The translations under genes and the position numbers were made by a program. Shown one piece after another: positions 1-8,502 of a stretch of DNA of 64,000 bases (position 1 is the first letter of the stretch; every line of letters begins with the position of its first letter). The notes under the pieces are model-generated. The model was not told the DNA's origin. It saw only the letters and a list, made by a program, of their open reading frames with translations, and ran no database searches. Source of the DNA: Bolinopsis microptera (lineage: Eukaryota; Ctenophora; Tentaculata; Lobata; Bolinopsidae); contig NC_087073.1 in NCBI RefSeq assembly GCF_026151205.1, positions 17,193,837 to 17,257,836 on the forward strand, written 5' to 3'.

Positions 1-100
1 TTCTCTCATTTACTATATTGATATTACTAGTGTCGATAATTGTATCATATTATTGAGATTGTTTCAATTTGTTGTCTCATAATCTTTTCTACTCTTGCAG

Positions 101-1571
101 GAAATAGTTTCTATGGCTATTCTATAATGAATAAGGCTCGACATACAGACGTTAAAATAGTCAATGCGGCGACAGCTTCAGACCTGATCAACAATCCCCG
201 ATTTTCTACCTTGGATGAACTTTCGGACACCTGCTTTGAGGTTGTTATTTGAATTGTGATTTTTAATGTCTCGCTTTTTCAAAATTTTGTATATCTAGGA
301 ACATATTAATGTAATATACATCACGATAAACTTATAAAATATTTATTAGTGTACAATTTCAGGTCACGTCGAAGAAGAGAACGATCAGACATAACTTACC
401 TATTCAAATCGGATTTTTTGTCTACTCGTATGCGAAATTACGAATGTTATCTTTTTATTTTGATGTATTACTTAAATTCATCCCTCGATCCTTGTTCTCG
501 CTTTGTGAGATGGACACAGGTTAGTCGGCACCGCGCACGTACATTTACTTTACAATTTACAACTATTAAATATTCTGAATCTGACAGTGTTCGTGACAGT
601 CAAACGACTTGTATTAATTGTATATAATTCACAGATTCATTGTACATGGCGCTTGCAGCCGACACACTGGATGAGTTGGTCACTCCTAAGCTACAATCGC
701 AATGGAATCAAGCTAAATTCCAGTGGTTCCCGAGAACAGATACAGCTGAAAATGTTGCATATGATAAACGAACTCCAGGTTAATTTACTGCCTTACACTA
801 TAAAGACTTAAACTTCGAATGTATAATGTTTTCATATTTTAACTGGTTACCTGGTTACCTGGTAATCTGGTTATCTGGATTATTTCGTATCTATGGTACT
901 TATTATTGGCTACATATTATTAATATATAATACTCAGTTACTTTTCAGGATTGTTTAAGGTGGAATGGAGTGGCGGCGGTTTTGTAGGTTTGTCGGCTAA
1001 AACCTATTTCTGTTTCGAACCTGATGCCAAACAGAAAGAGAACCCAAATGTAGTTCCCTCTGGGACCCCATTCTTCCTAAAATTGCCAAATCCTTAAAGT
1101 CCAGACCATCTGGCATTTCCTTCTCAACCTCAACAGAAGACTAAATTTTTATTGACATTGTACTGTATTTTTCACTTTCCCACCCACACCTCCCCCACCC
1201 TCCATCCCTGACACCACTCAATCACATATAAGCATTGTCCACCACATCACATTCAGCTGACGACGATTAACACATGTTTATCGAAAGCTTCTACAAGTTA
1301 AATCATCGTATCTCTTATATGTTTTTAACCCAACTCCACTCAGAAAGAGAAGTGTTCGACAAAAGGCATCAACAAGGCAGCTCAGGTCACTATAGACCAT
1401 TTCCGTTCAGTTCTGCAAACGAAGCAAAGTGTCAGCTCAACAAACAGAGGCTTCATTGTCAAGAACAACACCATGCTGAGCTATCGAATGGAAAGAAAGG
1501 GCTTGAGCTACTTTTACTGTAAAAGGAAGATACTTGATGACGGAGTTAGCACCACATTTTTAGACATCTAG
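101..1571 (+). CDS. Polinton/adintovirus-type DNA polymerase B, 3' exons with introns (5' part outside window)
   Basis: Family B DNA polymerase that would replicate the element. Seen blocks, all + strand: 101-240 (after TTGCAG; begins with the palm motif NSFYG), 363-519 (after TTTCAG; contains IQIGFFVYSYAKLRM and ends at EMDT), 635-778 (completes the catalytic DTDS motif; contains WFPRTDT and YDKRTPG), 949 to about 1040 (after TTTTCAG; FKVEW, then the GLSAKTY block), and 1344-1571 (after ACTCAG; ends DGVSTTFLDI and TAG). Codon phases match across the 519/635 and 778/949 joins, so these look like spliceosomal introns rather than random frameshifts. The donor after 240 (GTTGTT) is weak, and the donor of the fourth block is unresolved. 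The gene converges on the capsid cluster, as in other Polintons. The N-terminal exonuclease half and the element end are not in view. Confidence 0.85.
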
Positions 1572-1714
1572 TTGTAAAGAAATTGGACACAGTTATGGAT
1601 TTTCAAAATAGAATAATATTACTACATCAACATACCGATTATTTAAATCTAATTTTAAATAATTTAAAACATATTGATCGTTTTTTTGGCTAAATTGTTA
1701 CTCAAGATTCAACG

Positions 1715-2164
1715 TCACCGAATTTCGTCTAAATAATTTGAAACAAGCTTATCATTTTCCGCTAAATGTACACTAAATACAGACAGACAGGATTTAAAAC
1801 TACGCTTGCTCAGCTCTCTAATGAAATAAACACAATAAGCACCGCAAGCGTTTGAAGTTAAACGCTGCAACCACTTTCTGTTACGTGAGATAGTCTCATC
1901 CCCGATGTAACTTTTTATTGCTAGGGTAAAATTAGCTTCAAAAGTAGCGTCGTTGTAATTTCGCCCATAACTGTCGATAAAGTAAATCCTCCCGTGTTTG
2001 CGCTGTAACACCAGCCAGTGGTCACCAGGTGACGACGAATTACCAGTATTAATCACCAAACTAAAATCTTCATCAAGTTTTGGTGGTAAAATGTCGTACG
2101 CAAAATTAGCGCCCCGAAAATGACTGACGTCAGCTAATGTTTTGTCAATCTCTAGCGTATCCAT
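1715..2164 (-). CDS. Adenain-like cysteine protease (capsid maturation)
   Basis: 149-residue protein with the layout of the adenovirus-type C5 protease. His49 is in GDHWLVL, Asp64 in YFIDSYG, Gln100 in the oxyanion position, and Cys107 in SNACGAYC. This family cuts capsid and core precursors during virion maturation. The length is at the short end of the family. It starts at an ATG 28-35 bp downstream of a - strand TATA box (2191-2200) and lies just downstream of the capsid gene, as expected for a Polinton or adintovirus morphogenesis block. The reading frame is intact. Assignment rests on motif order, and the local order H-D-Q-C is right. Confidence 0.88.
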   Translation of the reverse strand: MDTLEIDKTLADVSHFRGANFAYDILPPKLDEDFSLVINTGNSSSPGDHWLVLQRKHGRIYFIDSYGRNYNDATFEANFTLAIKSYIGDETISRNRKWLQRLTSNACGAYCVYFIRELSKRSFKSCLSVFSVHLAENDKLVSNYLDEIR

Positions 2165-2190
2165 ATGGTCACATCAATGACAGATTCATT

Positions 2191-2200
2191 GCTTATATAC
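2191..2200 (-). promoter_or_regulatory. TATA box of the protease gene
   Basis: Reads GTATATAAGC on the - strand, about 30 bp before the protease ATG. A second ATATAA just upstream (about 2213-2219) contains the TAA stop codon of the capsid gene. Confidence 0.6.
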
Positions 2201-2213
2201 CATAAATGGAGGC

Positions 2214-3561
2214 TTATATCACGATTACCTGACGATCGTTTGTCACCTCTATAATTTCATCATACCAGGCTAAAACCATCAATACCCTCCCTGCTGGGGC
2301 AGCTTTTGGGAACTCTAGCTGGAGTCGCACAGTTCCGCTTCTTTGTAAATTCAGGGCTTTCTGATTCCCGCCACTAGCGTCTTGACTCAAATCAATGAAT
2401 TGGGCTGGATACGCTCCATAATAATGCTGTAGAAGATTATCACCGCTATTAATATATCCGGATTGATTGAGAAAAGCGTCCCACATGTATGTGTAGTCGT
2501 CGTTTCCTATACGTTCAACGTTACGTGGAAAATGTTCACGCCCATTAACGTATTCCTGCAGTGACTTTAGGGGATGTAATGAGAATGCGTTTTTGGAGCG
2601 AGTTTTCCCAAAACTCGCACGATCCTGGACACCAATTAAAAAAGAGTGTGGTAGTGTTGAGCCAAATATCGATGATACAGTCAGATCCGCTGCTCCTTCT
2701 GGAATAGAATGAAAACTCAAAACGCTCTTGTCGGTATGATAAATTGCATTTTCTTTTTTCAGCCTCTGTTCAATTATGTTAAAGACAGCGTCCTGTGGTC
2801 TCTGAAACGTGCAGCGTAACATTATTTTATCGAACTTCACTTTGTCTGTATGATTGTCGGGAGATAGGAGAATGAACTCTGAATAATTTTTGGTTAGTGT
2901 CACTTGCAATGCAAGTGACACTAACCAAAAATTGCAAGTCTTGCATCTCCAATTCTGACGGAAGTAGCTTGTCCTGTTTGAATATGCTAGCATCGAGGTC
3001 AGAAACTAGGCAGACCTTTTTACCTAGAGCTATGTTTTTAGCTCTATCTTGTCCACCACCGTTCACAACAGCTGTACCTGTATCAGGGAAGAAAGCAACG
3101 TCTTCAGAATGAGCCTTAGTTTTAACAGTATCGATCCAGTATCCTTCTTTGGAGTGTAAATGAGGGTGACAACCCGATCGTGTGTTCAAAGTGGTTTCCC
3201 AGAACTTCGAAATAGCATAAGCATTATCGAATGATTGAACTAAGGAGGCGGATCCAGCAGTAATTTCAACATTCCTGTATAATGCAGCTGCCAAGTGCGG
3301 GAGAGTACTGACCGGGTGATTTGCTTCAGGATTTGCGTCGGCCGCCGTCAAGACACGAATTTCACTCACAATTTGAACATTTTGCAGCATCATTTTTGAC
3401 ATGGCCGGAATTATAAACGTCAAAGTGTCAGAAGCTTCAATAGATGTTGTCGGAAAAATATCGATAGTCTTTGTTTCAACAATTCCAGTTTGTGTGTGAA
3501 TTGTTTCCCAAAGGTGTAAATTTGAAGGCAGAGCCTCCACAGATTTAACATATTTGGTCAT
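2214..3561 (-). pseudogene. Major capsid protein (double-jelly-roll, hexon-like), frameshifted
   Basis: Two overlapping - strand frames (3561 to about 2827, and about 2933 to 2214) together give roughly 450 codons of one capsid-like protein. Seen in the first part: an N-terminal beta-rich region, a PHLAAALYRNVEI block, and the conserved stretch around SIFKQDKLLPSELEMQ. The second part resumes with FILLSP and ends in a beta-rich C-terminus. This is the pattern of Polinton/adintovirus major capsid proteins, which form the trimeric hexon-like capsomer. The frame changes at a perfect palindrome (2885-2933), so this copy as read would not make a full capsid protein. It is flanked by the protease and a small amphipathic protein gene, a typical virion cluster. 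An assembly error at the palindrome is possible. Confidence 0.82.
2885..2933. repeat. Perfect 49-bp palindrome inside the capsid gene
   Basis: Two 24-bp arms, perfectly complementary, around a single central base at 2909. The left arm is normal capsid coding sequence; the right arm looks like an inverted copy of it inserted in place, and it shifts the frame. Confidence 0.95.
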
Positions 3562-3607
3562 CGTGCTGTTAGTGTTAAGTCAAGAATGAGAGCCAGCTTA
3601 CAACCGG

Positions 3608-3617
3608 CTTTATAAAG
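3608..3617 (-). promoter_or_regulatory. TATA box of the major capsid gene
   Basis: CTTTATAAAG, itself palindromic, 47-56 bp upstream of the capsid ATG at 3561 and just beyond the stop of the next gene upstream (3619). Confidence 0.55.
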
Positions 3618-3618
3618 C

Positions 3619-3960
3619 CTAGGAGAGCGTCCCGTATTTCGGTTTTTTGACGTTTTTGTTGATCTTATCTGTGGAGATGGCATTTCCCAATTTCCTGACT
3701 CCGTAATTTGCTCCTTTTTCGATACCCTTAACTGCTAATTTTTGAAGCTCTGGCTTGGCTAATTCGATGCCACTTCTTAAAAGTGACTTACCTATTGGCA
3801 CGACTTGTTTAAACATCTTTTTCAGAAAACCGCCGATTCCGAACCCGGTCTGATTATTAAAATGATAGACTCTCAAGTCGTTATTCAAAGCGTTTTTGAA
3901 AGCTTGCTCCGATGAGCGGTTTGGTGTATAAGTTTGACGCATTCTGTCAGGACAGTTCAA
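3619..3960 (-). CDS. Small amphipathic virion protein (protein VI-like)
   Basis: 113 residues. The middle (about 39-75) has GFGIGGFLKKMFK, an amphipathic, glycine-led helix, followed by a helical, lysine-rich C-terminal half ending in a basic tail. Small proteins with this Gly-rich amphipathic segment sit next to the capsid gene in Polintons and adintoviruses, and adenovirus protein VI (membrane-lytic, links hexon to core) is the proposed analogue. The functional parallel is inference from position and composition. The gene has its own TATA box at 3990-3997 and an intact frame. Confidence 0.6.
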   Translation of the reverse strand: MNCPDRMRQTYTPNRSSEQAFKNALNNDLRVYHFNNQTGFGIGGFLKKMFKQVVPIGKSLLRSGIELAKPELQKLAVKGIEKGANYGVRKLGNAISTDKINKNVKKPKYGTLS

Positions 3961-3989
3961 TAATTAATTGCAAATGAAATGTTCACCTA

Positions 3990-3997
3990 CTTATATA
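3990..3997 (-). promoter_or_regulatory. TATA box of the protein VI-like gene
   Basis: TATATAAG on the - strand, 30-37 bp upstream of the ATG at 3960. Confidence 0.6.
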
Positions 3998-4014
3998 GCT
4001 ACGAATCAATCGGA

Positions 4015-4794
4015 TTAGAATTGAGGTCTTCTAATGTGTAAGTTTAAAATAGTGGGATAGTCCACATTCGTAATTGAATCACAAACAGATCCGCATCCCG
4101 ATGAATGGTCAAATTTGACGTCCTCACCATTTTGGTCTGTGATAATGAAACTCAGGTCTGTGAAAGAACTTACGGAAAGTGGCTTGTAGCTTGGATTCTG
4201 AAATTCGTGGAAGCTGTACCCCTTTTTGGATCGTAACGGAATACAGGTCATCAATCTCGCAAATGTATTATTGATTATGGAATCTTTCACCACGCTCGAA
4301 TAAAGAAGACCACATACGACTGTGGTTTTCAGTGGGTAATCGTCAACTTCAATCTTATTCTTGTCAGCTGTATCTTTATAGCACCCAAAGATTTCAAAGA
4401 GAGGAGATTTTTCATCAAATGAGAAATTTTCTGTTCTCTGGGACAACTTCAAAATATTTCGACCATTCAAATCGATCTCAAAAGTTGGAGGATCCTTTAA
4501 ATTTGATCTTTTTCCATCATAATCTTCATCAAAAGTTTGATTCATTACTTTGTAGGCGGCCCTTAAAATTTCGCATGATCTATCATAAAAGCCATTTGAA
4601 ATTTCGAAACGTGAGATTTTTCCGCCTTTGATGACTGCAAAACTGTTATTTTTTTCTGTTACATTGAATATTGGCGCATGGTATATGCTTTTGACGGCAA
4701 TTTCATATCCATCTGTGAGATTGATTACGCTATTGAAGCTTGAAGAAAATCTACTCAGGGAGTCTCCGCTTGTCACGGTGATGTACTGCTCCAT
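4015..4794 (-). CDS. Penton-like minor capsid protein
   Basis: 259 residues with an intact frame. The N-terminus (EQYITVTSGDS then a DGYEIAVKSIY segment) and the C-terminal block (SFTDLSFIITDQNGEDVKF, then NLHIRR) match the layout of single-jelly-roll minor capsid proteins of Polintons and adintoviruses, which form the pentameric vertices. It is beta-rich throughout with no membrane segment. The start at 4794 lies inside the 3' end of the upstream basic-protein gene, with a TATA box at 4831-4840 also inside that gene. The family call is by recognition of layout, not by alignment. Confidence 0.65.
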   Translation of the reverse strand: MEQYITVTSGDSLSRFSSSFNSVINLTDGYEIAVKSIYHAPIFNVTEKNNSFAVIKGGKISRFEISNGFYDRSCEILRAAYKVMNQTFDEDYDGKRSNLKDPPTFEIDLNGRNILKLSQRTENFSFDEKSPLFEIFGCYKDTADKNKIEVDDYPLKTTVVCGLLYSSVVKDSIINNTFARLMTCIPLRSKKGYSFHEFQNPSYKPLSVSSFTDLSFIITDQNGEDVKFDHSSGCGSVCDSITNVDYPTILNLHIRRPQF

Positions 4795-5026
4795 TTTTTC
4801 GAATAATGGATTTTGAGGTTTGATTTGGTTTATTTATAGAGCCCGTAGTCTGTATTTTAGAGTCTACTCTCTTAATTTTAGATCCTAATCTCTTTACATT
4901 AGAAGCAGTGCGTTTTTTAGACTTTGATTTTTTCACATTAATCTTATCCTTCTGAACAAGTCGGTCTGGGACGTCAATGCTTTTCCTGATAGACGGTTGA
5001 TCTGCTGAAACCAATAGAAATCTCAT
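4751..5026 (-). CDS. Small Lys/Arg-rich core-like protein
   Basis: 91 residues and strongly basic, especially 27-55 (KDKINVKKSKSKKRTAS and following). There is no globular domain or membrane segment. Such proteins in adeno-like viruses condense packaged DNA, and a core role is inferred from composition and position. The ATG overlaps the stop of the next upstream gene (5023), and the 3' end overlaps the penton-like start by 44 bp. Confidence 0.5.
   Translation of the reverse strand: MRFLLVSADQPSIRKSIDVPDRLVQKDKINVKKSKSKKRTASNVKRLGSKIKRVDSKIQTTGSINKPNQTSKSIIRKNGAVHHRDKRRLPE
4831..4840 (-). promoter_or_regulatory. TATA box of the penton-like gene
   Basis: TCTATAAATA on the - strand, 37-46 bp upstream of the ATG at 4794, within the coding region of the basic protein. 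Confidence 0.5.
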
Positions 5027-5346
5027 AATATTGCCGGGATAAGAGGCAGCACCGTCTTCAATATAGTTTGAAATATTGAGCCGCCTTTTTGTACCTTGGT
5101 ATTTATAGATTTGTTGGTACCCTTAGCCAGTGACTTGATGAATTTTCTGTGAGGTTTTAGTTTCTTTACGTGCTTTTTCTCGAGTCGTAAAGTCCCATTT
5201 AAAATGTATCGGCATAAAGCCTTGATTGCTTTATGCATATCCGGGGTGTTTTTTAGAATAATGATGGCATTGTTTCTTTTAGCTTTTGACAGCATCTTTA
5301 ATGCTCCATGGTGTGATTTAATGCTCATGTGAATACGCTTGGGCAT
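5023..5346 (-). CDS. Small basic protein with hydrophobic tail (pX-like)
   Basis: 107 residues. A helical, Lys-rich N-terminal part (LSKAKRNNAIIILKN, then a segment with ALCRYILNG) is followed by a QKGGSIFQ turn and a hydrophobic C-terminal helix ending VLPLIPAIL. The basic core plus GG and hydrophobic tail recurs in Polinton/adintovirus small virion proteins next to the ATPase, and a core or membrane-active role is inferred. Its start overlaps the ATPase 3' end by 22 bp, which suggests a shared transcript. Confidence 0.55.
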   Translation of the reverse strand: MPKRIHMSIKSHHGALKMLSKAKRNNAIIILKNTPDMHKAIKALCRYILNGTLRLEKKHVKKLKPHRKFIKSLAKGTNKSINTKVQKGGSIFQTILKTVLPLIPAIL

Positions 5347-5936
5347 TGCTCAAAGTAATCAGTCGTAACTAACAGCTCCTCTGGTACAAATGGGTGAAAC
5401 GAAAGTAATACGAAATCAAACGGTTTCACATATTTATAGGCTGAGAGTAGCAACTCTTGTCTCGTTCCCAAAATTTGTCTACCTAATCTGGCAACTTGTG
5501 AAAAATTTTTCTTATTTTTGAAAAGAAGCAGATACTGACTATTATTAGATATCAACCTATAGAGTTCATTATTCAGAAACAAACTGTGAGATATAAAGAT
5601 TGTAGTTGTGTTCTTGTGTGACGATCCTGCTATGAAGTGTTGTGCAAGTGCTCTATTCAGTTCGAGAATGAGGTCATCGCAAATAAAGAGTTTTGGTCCC
5701 TTATATTTATCAATTACACTAAGATCGAGACCTTTCACAAATGTTATTGGTGGGTTTGATTTATCTTTTTGCCAGTTTTCGAACTCTTCTTGATAAGCAC
5801 CATACAAGTAAAATATCTTACTAGGCATCGGGTCAATCAGCTTCTCGCGAACAATCCTCAATACAGCAGTAGTCTTGCCTGACCCACTTGAACCAATCAC
5901 CAAGATATTTGAATTTGCAATAAATTTAATCGACAT
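5325..5936 (-). CDS. FtsK/HerA-type genome packaging ATPase
   Basis: P-loop ATPase expected to pump the DNA genome into capsids. The Walker A is GSSGSGKTT (about residues 15-23 of the 203-residue product) and the Walker B is FICDD about 65 residues later. ITFVKGLD and SSHKNTTTIFISHS lie in the expected places for the A32-like family. I start it at the ATG at 5936, because the upstream in-frame GTG (5951) lies deep in the integrase 3' end. This ATG overlaps the integrase stop codon (5926-5928). The frame is intact. Confidence 0.87.
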   Translation of the reverse strand: MSIKFIANSNILVIGSSGSGKTTAVLRIVREKLIDPMPSKIFYLYGAYQEEFENWQKDKSNPPITFVKGLDLSVIDKYKGPKLFICDDLILELNRALAQHFIAGSSHKNTTTIFISHSLFLNNELYRLISNNSQYLLLFKNKKNFSQVARLGRQILGTRQELLLSAYKYVKPFDFVLLSFHPFVPEELLVTTDYFEQCPSVFT

Positions 5937-6824
5937 TCTGGAGCTCCTCACTGTAGAAAGATCCTAGTACAGGCTCTTTATCCTTATCTTCAAGTAAGAA
6001 TGTTTTTGGTTGCGTATCAAGTAATGCTTTTATACGAAATATTTCGTTCGTCCAACGCTCTTCATACTCTTTAGCAAAATCTCTCTTGTATGTTATAATT
6101 CGCACTTTTTGTCCTACTTTAAATTTTGCTGGCTCTGTTTTAAAGCCAGGATATAACCGTAATCCTTTTCAGAAACTTTTGCTGGTTTCATTTTTATTGA
6201 CGAGTGGTAACTATTATTGTAGGCATACACCAAATCGTCAATATGGTTGACCCAATTGTTATTCTTATATTTTGTAAATAGTCTTCCTATTTTCCCTCGT
6301 AATGTCCTCTGTACCCTTTCTACCAAAGATGCTTTCGTTTGCGAATAAACGTAGTACATCTTGGGACCAAAAGCCTCTAACATTCTATTAACATCAACAT
6401 TAAAAAATTCGGAGCCCCGGTCACACATGAGACGTTTAGGTCTTTCAGTCATTATTAACAGAGCGAGTGCTTTAACAATCGACTTTGCTGACTTATCCTT
6501 TAAAGTTTTGACCCAAACAAATCTCGAAAAACAATCAATAACGACACACAAATATCTTATATTGTCATTTTCTCCTTTAAATTTTTGAAAGTCCAATAAA
6601 TCAATTTGCCAAAGATCTTTTGGTGCGTGGGTCCATGTTTTCCGAAATCGTTTAGGGCGAATAGCTTTTTTATGTAAAGTGTAAGCATCTAATTTACGTA
6701 GAGTATGTGAAATTTCCTTCTTCGTCACTTTAGGATATACTTTCTTCACTTCTCGAAAAAATTTGTCGGCACCACTATATGATCCGGGAAAGCCTAGATC
6801 TAAGTAGAGTTTTGATAGATTCAT
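5926..6824 (-). pseudogene. Retroviral-type (rve) integrase, frameshifted before its C-terminal domain
   Basis: DDE integrase that would insert the element into the genome. The core runs from 6824 to 6114. Catalytic residues are Asp75 (WQIDLLDF), Asp135 (LMCDRGSEF) and Glu169 (SLVERVQR), with spacing D-59-D-33-E. After about 6150 the frame is lost (TAG at 6114-6116), but the next frame is open to 5926 and encodes the expected SH3/chromo-like C-terminal part (FKVGQKVRII, then FYSEELQNVD). So one indel separates two parts of a normal Polinton integrase. The start overlaps the membrane-protein gene by 50 bp. The lost C-terminal domain would probably inactivate it, unless the indel is a sequencing error. 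Confidence 0.9.
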
Positions 6825-7332
6825 TTTTAGTGTATAGCAACAGAAGCAAACTAGCCGTTGATATTATTACCAATGCAAAAATTAGACCAAAATCTAATCG
6901 AGGCTTGCATTTATACGAGAAAGGTTCGACATGAACCAGAGGATCGTGGTATTCAGAGTCACCCCCTATCACGCTAGTAAGGTTACATAGGTAATACTCG
7001 GAGTCAAATTTCATTGGGCGGTGAATAGTTCCTTCGTAAAGCACGAGTTTCATTTTTTGGTGATTTACTTTCGGTGATAAACCATTCCACTCGAAAAGGA
7101 GCGTTGAGCTGTTTCTAGCTGTGTAGAGTGCATAATTTATTTCATTCTGACCTAACCACAGCTCAAATTGTCCATTTCTATGATGAAAATACGCGTAATT
7201 GCTCGAACCGTTAAACAGAAAATACTCAAGACATTTTGGATCAAATGAAATCTTAAAATTTTCAAATTTGGACAATTCTACAGTTAATACGACAACAATC
7301 ACTAAAGAAAAATTCAATAATATATTTCGCAT
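6775..7332 (-). CDS. Type I membrane protein of the element
   Basis: 185 residues. A hydrophobic signal peptide (about 1-20, LLNFSLVIVVVLTV) is followed by an approximately 125-residue ectodomain with four Cys and N-glycosylation sequons (NGSS, NSST, NLTS). One C-terminal membrane helix follows (about 150-167, FGLIFALVIISTASLLLLLY), then a short basic tail. I do not recognise the ectodomain. It could be a virion or infected-cell surface protein. It has its own TATA box and overlaps the integrase by 50 bp. Function unknown. Confidence 0.65.
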   Translation of the reverse strand: MRNILLNFSLVIVVVLTVELSKFENFKISFDPKCLEYFLFNGSSNYAYFHHRNGQFELWLGQNEINYALYTARNSSTLLFEWNGLSPKVNHQKMKLVLYEGTIHRPMKFDSEYYLCNLTSVIGGDSEYHDPLVHVEPFSYKCKPRLDFGLIFALVIISTASLLLLLYTKNESIKTLLRSRLSRII

Positions 7333-7369
7333 CTTGAAACTTAATGAGATTCTAAATGTGAACAGTGTC

Positions 7370-7377
7370 CTTATATA
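7370..7377 (-). promoter_or_regulatory. TATA box of the membrane-protein gene, overlapping a stop codon
   Basis: TATATAAG on the - strand, 38-45 bp upstream of the ATG at 7332. The TAA stop of the preceding ORF (7371-7373) is part of the TATA box. Confidence 0.6.
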
Positions 7378-7901
7378 ACATCTCGGTAGTCAACTTTCCC
7401 ACAAGCCGTTAGAATGGTTTTGTCTTTGTGTCGCCACCCTTCTATCTCAACTACGTCATCTTCTGTGATATCGTCCAATAAATTATATAACCATGATTTG
7501 CTTGCAATTGTTATTGGAAAGACCATATCATCTTTTTGAAGAAATAACTCTAAGTAGCCACGGGAGTAGTTTTTATATAGGACTGTCCACTTTCCCTTTA
7601 ATCGCTGGATTTCATTGTCATGTTTTAAGACGCACTGCTCTGCTGTCAATGGAAGCTTACAAATATCACATGACTTGAATTCGCATCTTATTATTGATTC
7701 TAAAACAAATCGCCTGCATCCATCGCGGGTTGTATAGTTACCAGATAACAGTACACCGGCCCCCAACTCTATTTCATCTTGTAACTCAGCGGTCACCCGA
7801 AATAAGTAGACATCGGATTGAAATCCTGTTTCCACAACGACCACAATTCTGGTGTATTTTTCGCGCTCAGTGATATCATAGATTGTTCCCTGGAGCAGCA
7901 T
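7371..7901 (-). CDS. Unknown protein, possible OB-fold nucleic-acid-binding protein
   Basis: 176 residues, beta-rich, soluble. The order of strands in the first half (MLLQGTIYDI, RIVVVVETG, then LGAGVLLSGNYT) and in the second half (ITIASKSWLYNLL, then DDVVEIEGWRHKDK) resembles two OB-like barrels around a central Cys cluster (CEFKSCDICKLP, then EQC) that could bind zinc. An ssDNA-binding role would suit a replicating element, but I have no diagnostic motif. The start overlaps the upstream gene by 26 bp, implying coupled expression. Confidence 0.45.
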   Translation of the reverse strand: MLLQGTIYDITEREKYTRIVVVVETGFQSDVYLFRVTAELQDEIELGAGVLLSGNYTTRDGCRRFVLESIIRCEFKSCDICKLPLTAEQCVLKHDNEIQRLKGKWTVLYKNYSRGYLELFLQKDDMVFPITIASKSWLYNLLDDITEDDVVEIEGWRHKDKTILTACGKVDYRDVI

Positions 7902-8427
7902 CTTGAGAAGTGATAGCCTTTTTACTGCGTTTTGCTTTTATCAGCTTCTTGTCAGATGAAGGTTGTCGCTTTAAACTGCTGCATTCAGTCGGTTTGGGTT
8001 TTACAGACCCATCCAAGGTACTTTCTATGACAATAGATTCAGCAGCCGATCTAGAATCTTTTTGTCCATAAATGGCGTGATCGTTTTGATGTGTGATGTA
8101 CTTTCCATACATTATTGCTTCAGGTGTGCTGACATTAAGAAAGATTTCTGCCAGTTGAATGTAGTCTCTTCGATTTAGGGCAAACCATCCAAATTGTAAA
8201 ATGAATTGATCGAAAAGATACTCAAGATCAATGACAACACGCCCCAAGTATCGGCGAATTTTATCCATCAAACTCAACTCGTTGTGAAAATGTAAAAGTG
8301 GACTGATAACACCGTTTCTGCAGGCCAAGCATTCTTCAACGCACATTGTTATGCATCTTTGCACAATCTCAGCTGTCACATAACCCAGCCAGGTTCTACT
8401 GCTAGAATTACTTAGTTTCAAAGTCAT
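7876..8427 (-). CDS. Unknown Cys-motif protein with basic tail
   Basis: About 183 residues from the ATG at 8427. An in-frame GTG at 8472 is too close to the TATA box (8480-8486), so I prefer the ATG. A compact CITMCVEECLAC cluster is followed by an SPLLHFH segment (a possible zinc site), a helical middle, and a Ser/Lys-rich basic tail (SSDKKLIKAKRSKK) that could be a nuclear localisation signal. I have a low-certainty memory of a similar Cys-cluster plus S-P/Q-x-x-H pattern in uncharacterised Polinton proteins. Function unknown. Confidence 0.5.
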   Translation of the reverse strand: MTLKLSNSSSRTWLGYVTAEIVQRCITMCVEECLACRNGVISPLLHFHNELSLMDKIRRYLGRVVIDLEYLFDQFILQFGWFALNRRDYIQLAEIFLNVSTPEAIMYGKYITHQNDHAIYGQKDSRSAAESIVIESTLDGSVKPKPTECSSLKRQPSSDKKLIKAKRSKKAITSQDAAPGNNL

Positions 8428-8479
8428 GACAAACACAAACGTAATACACAGAAATGAGAGTTTTACTGTCACGCCTCTG

Positions 8480-8486
8480 TTTTATA
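8480..8486 (-). promoter_or_regulatory. TATA box of the Cys-motif gene
   Basis: TATAAAA on the - strand, 53-59 bp upstream of the ATG at 8427. Its position argues against the in-frame GTG at 8472 as the start. Confidence 0.5.
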
Positions 8487-8502
8487 GGACGAGTCTATGA
8501 CG

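Noticed and set aside
1595-1693. 32-codon + strand ORF between polymerase and protease
   Set aside because: Very AT-rich, no recognisable motif, and in the convergent 3' UTR space.
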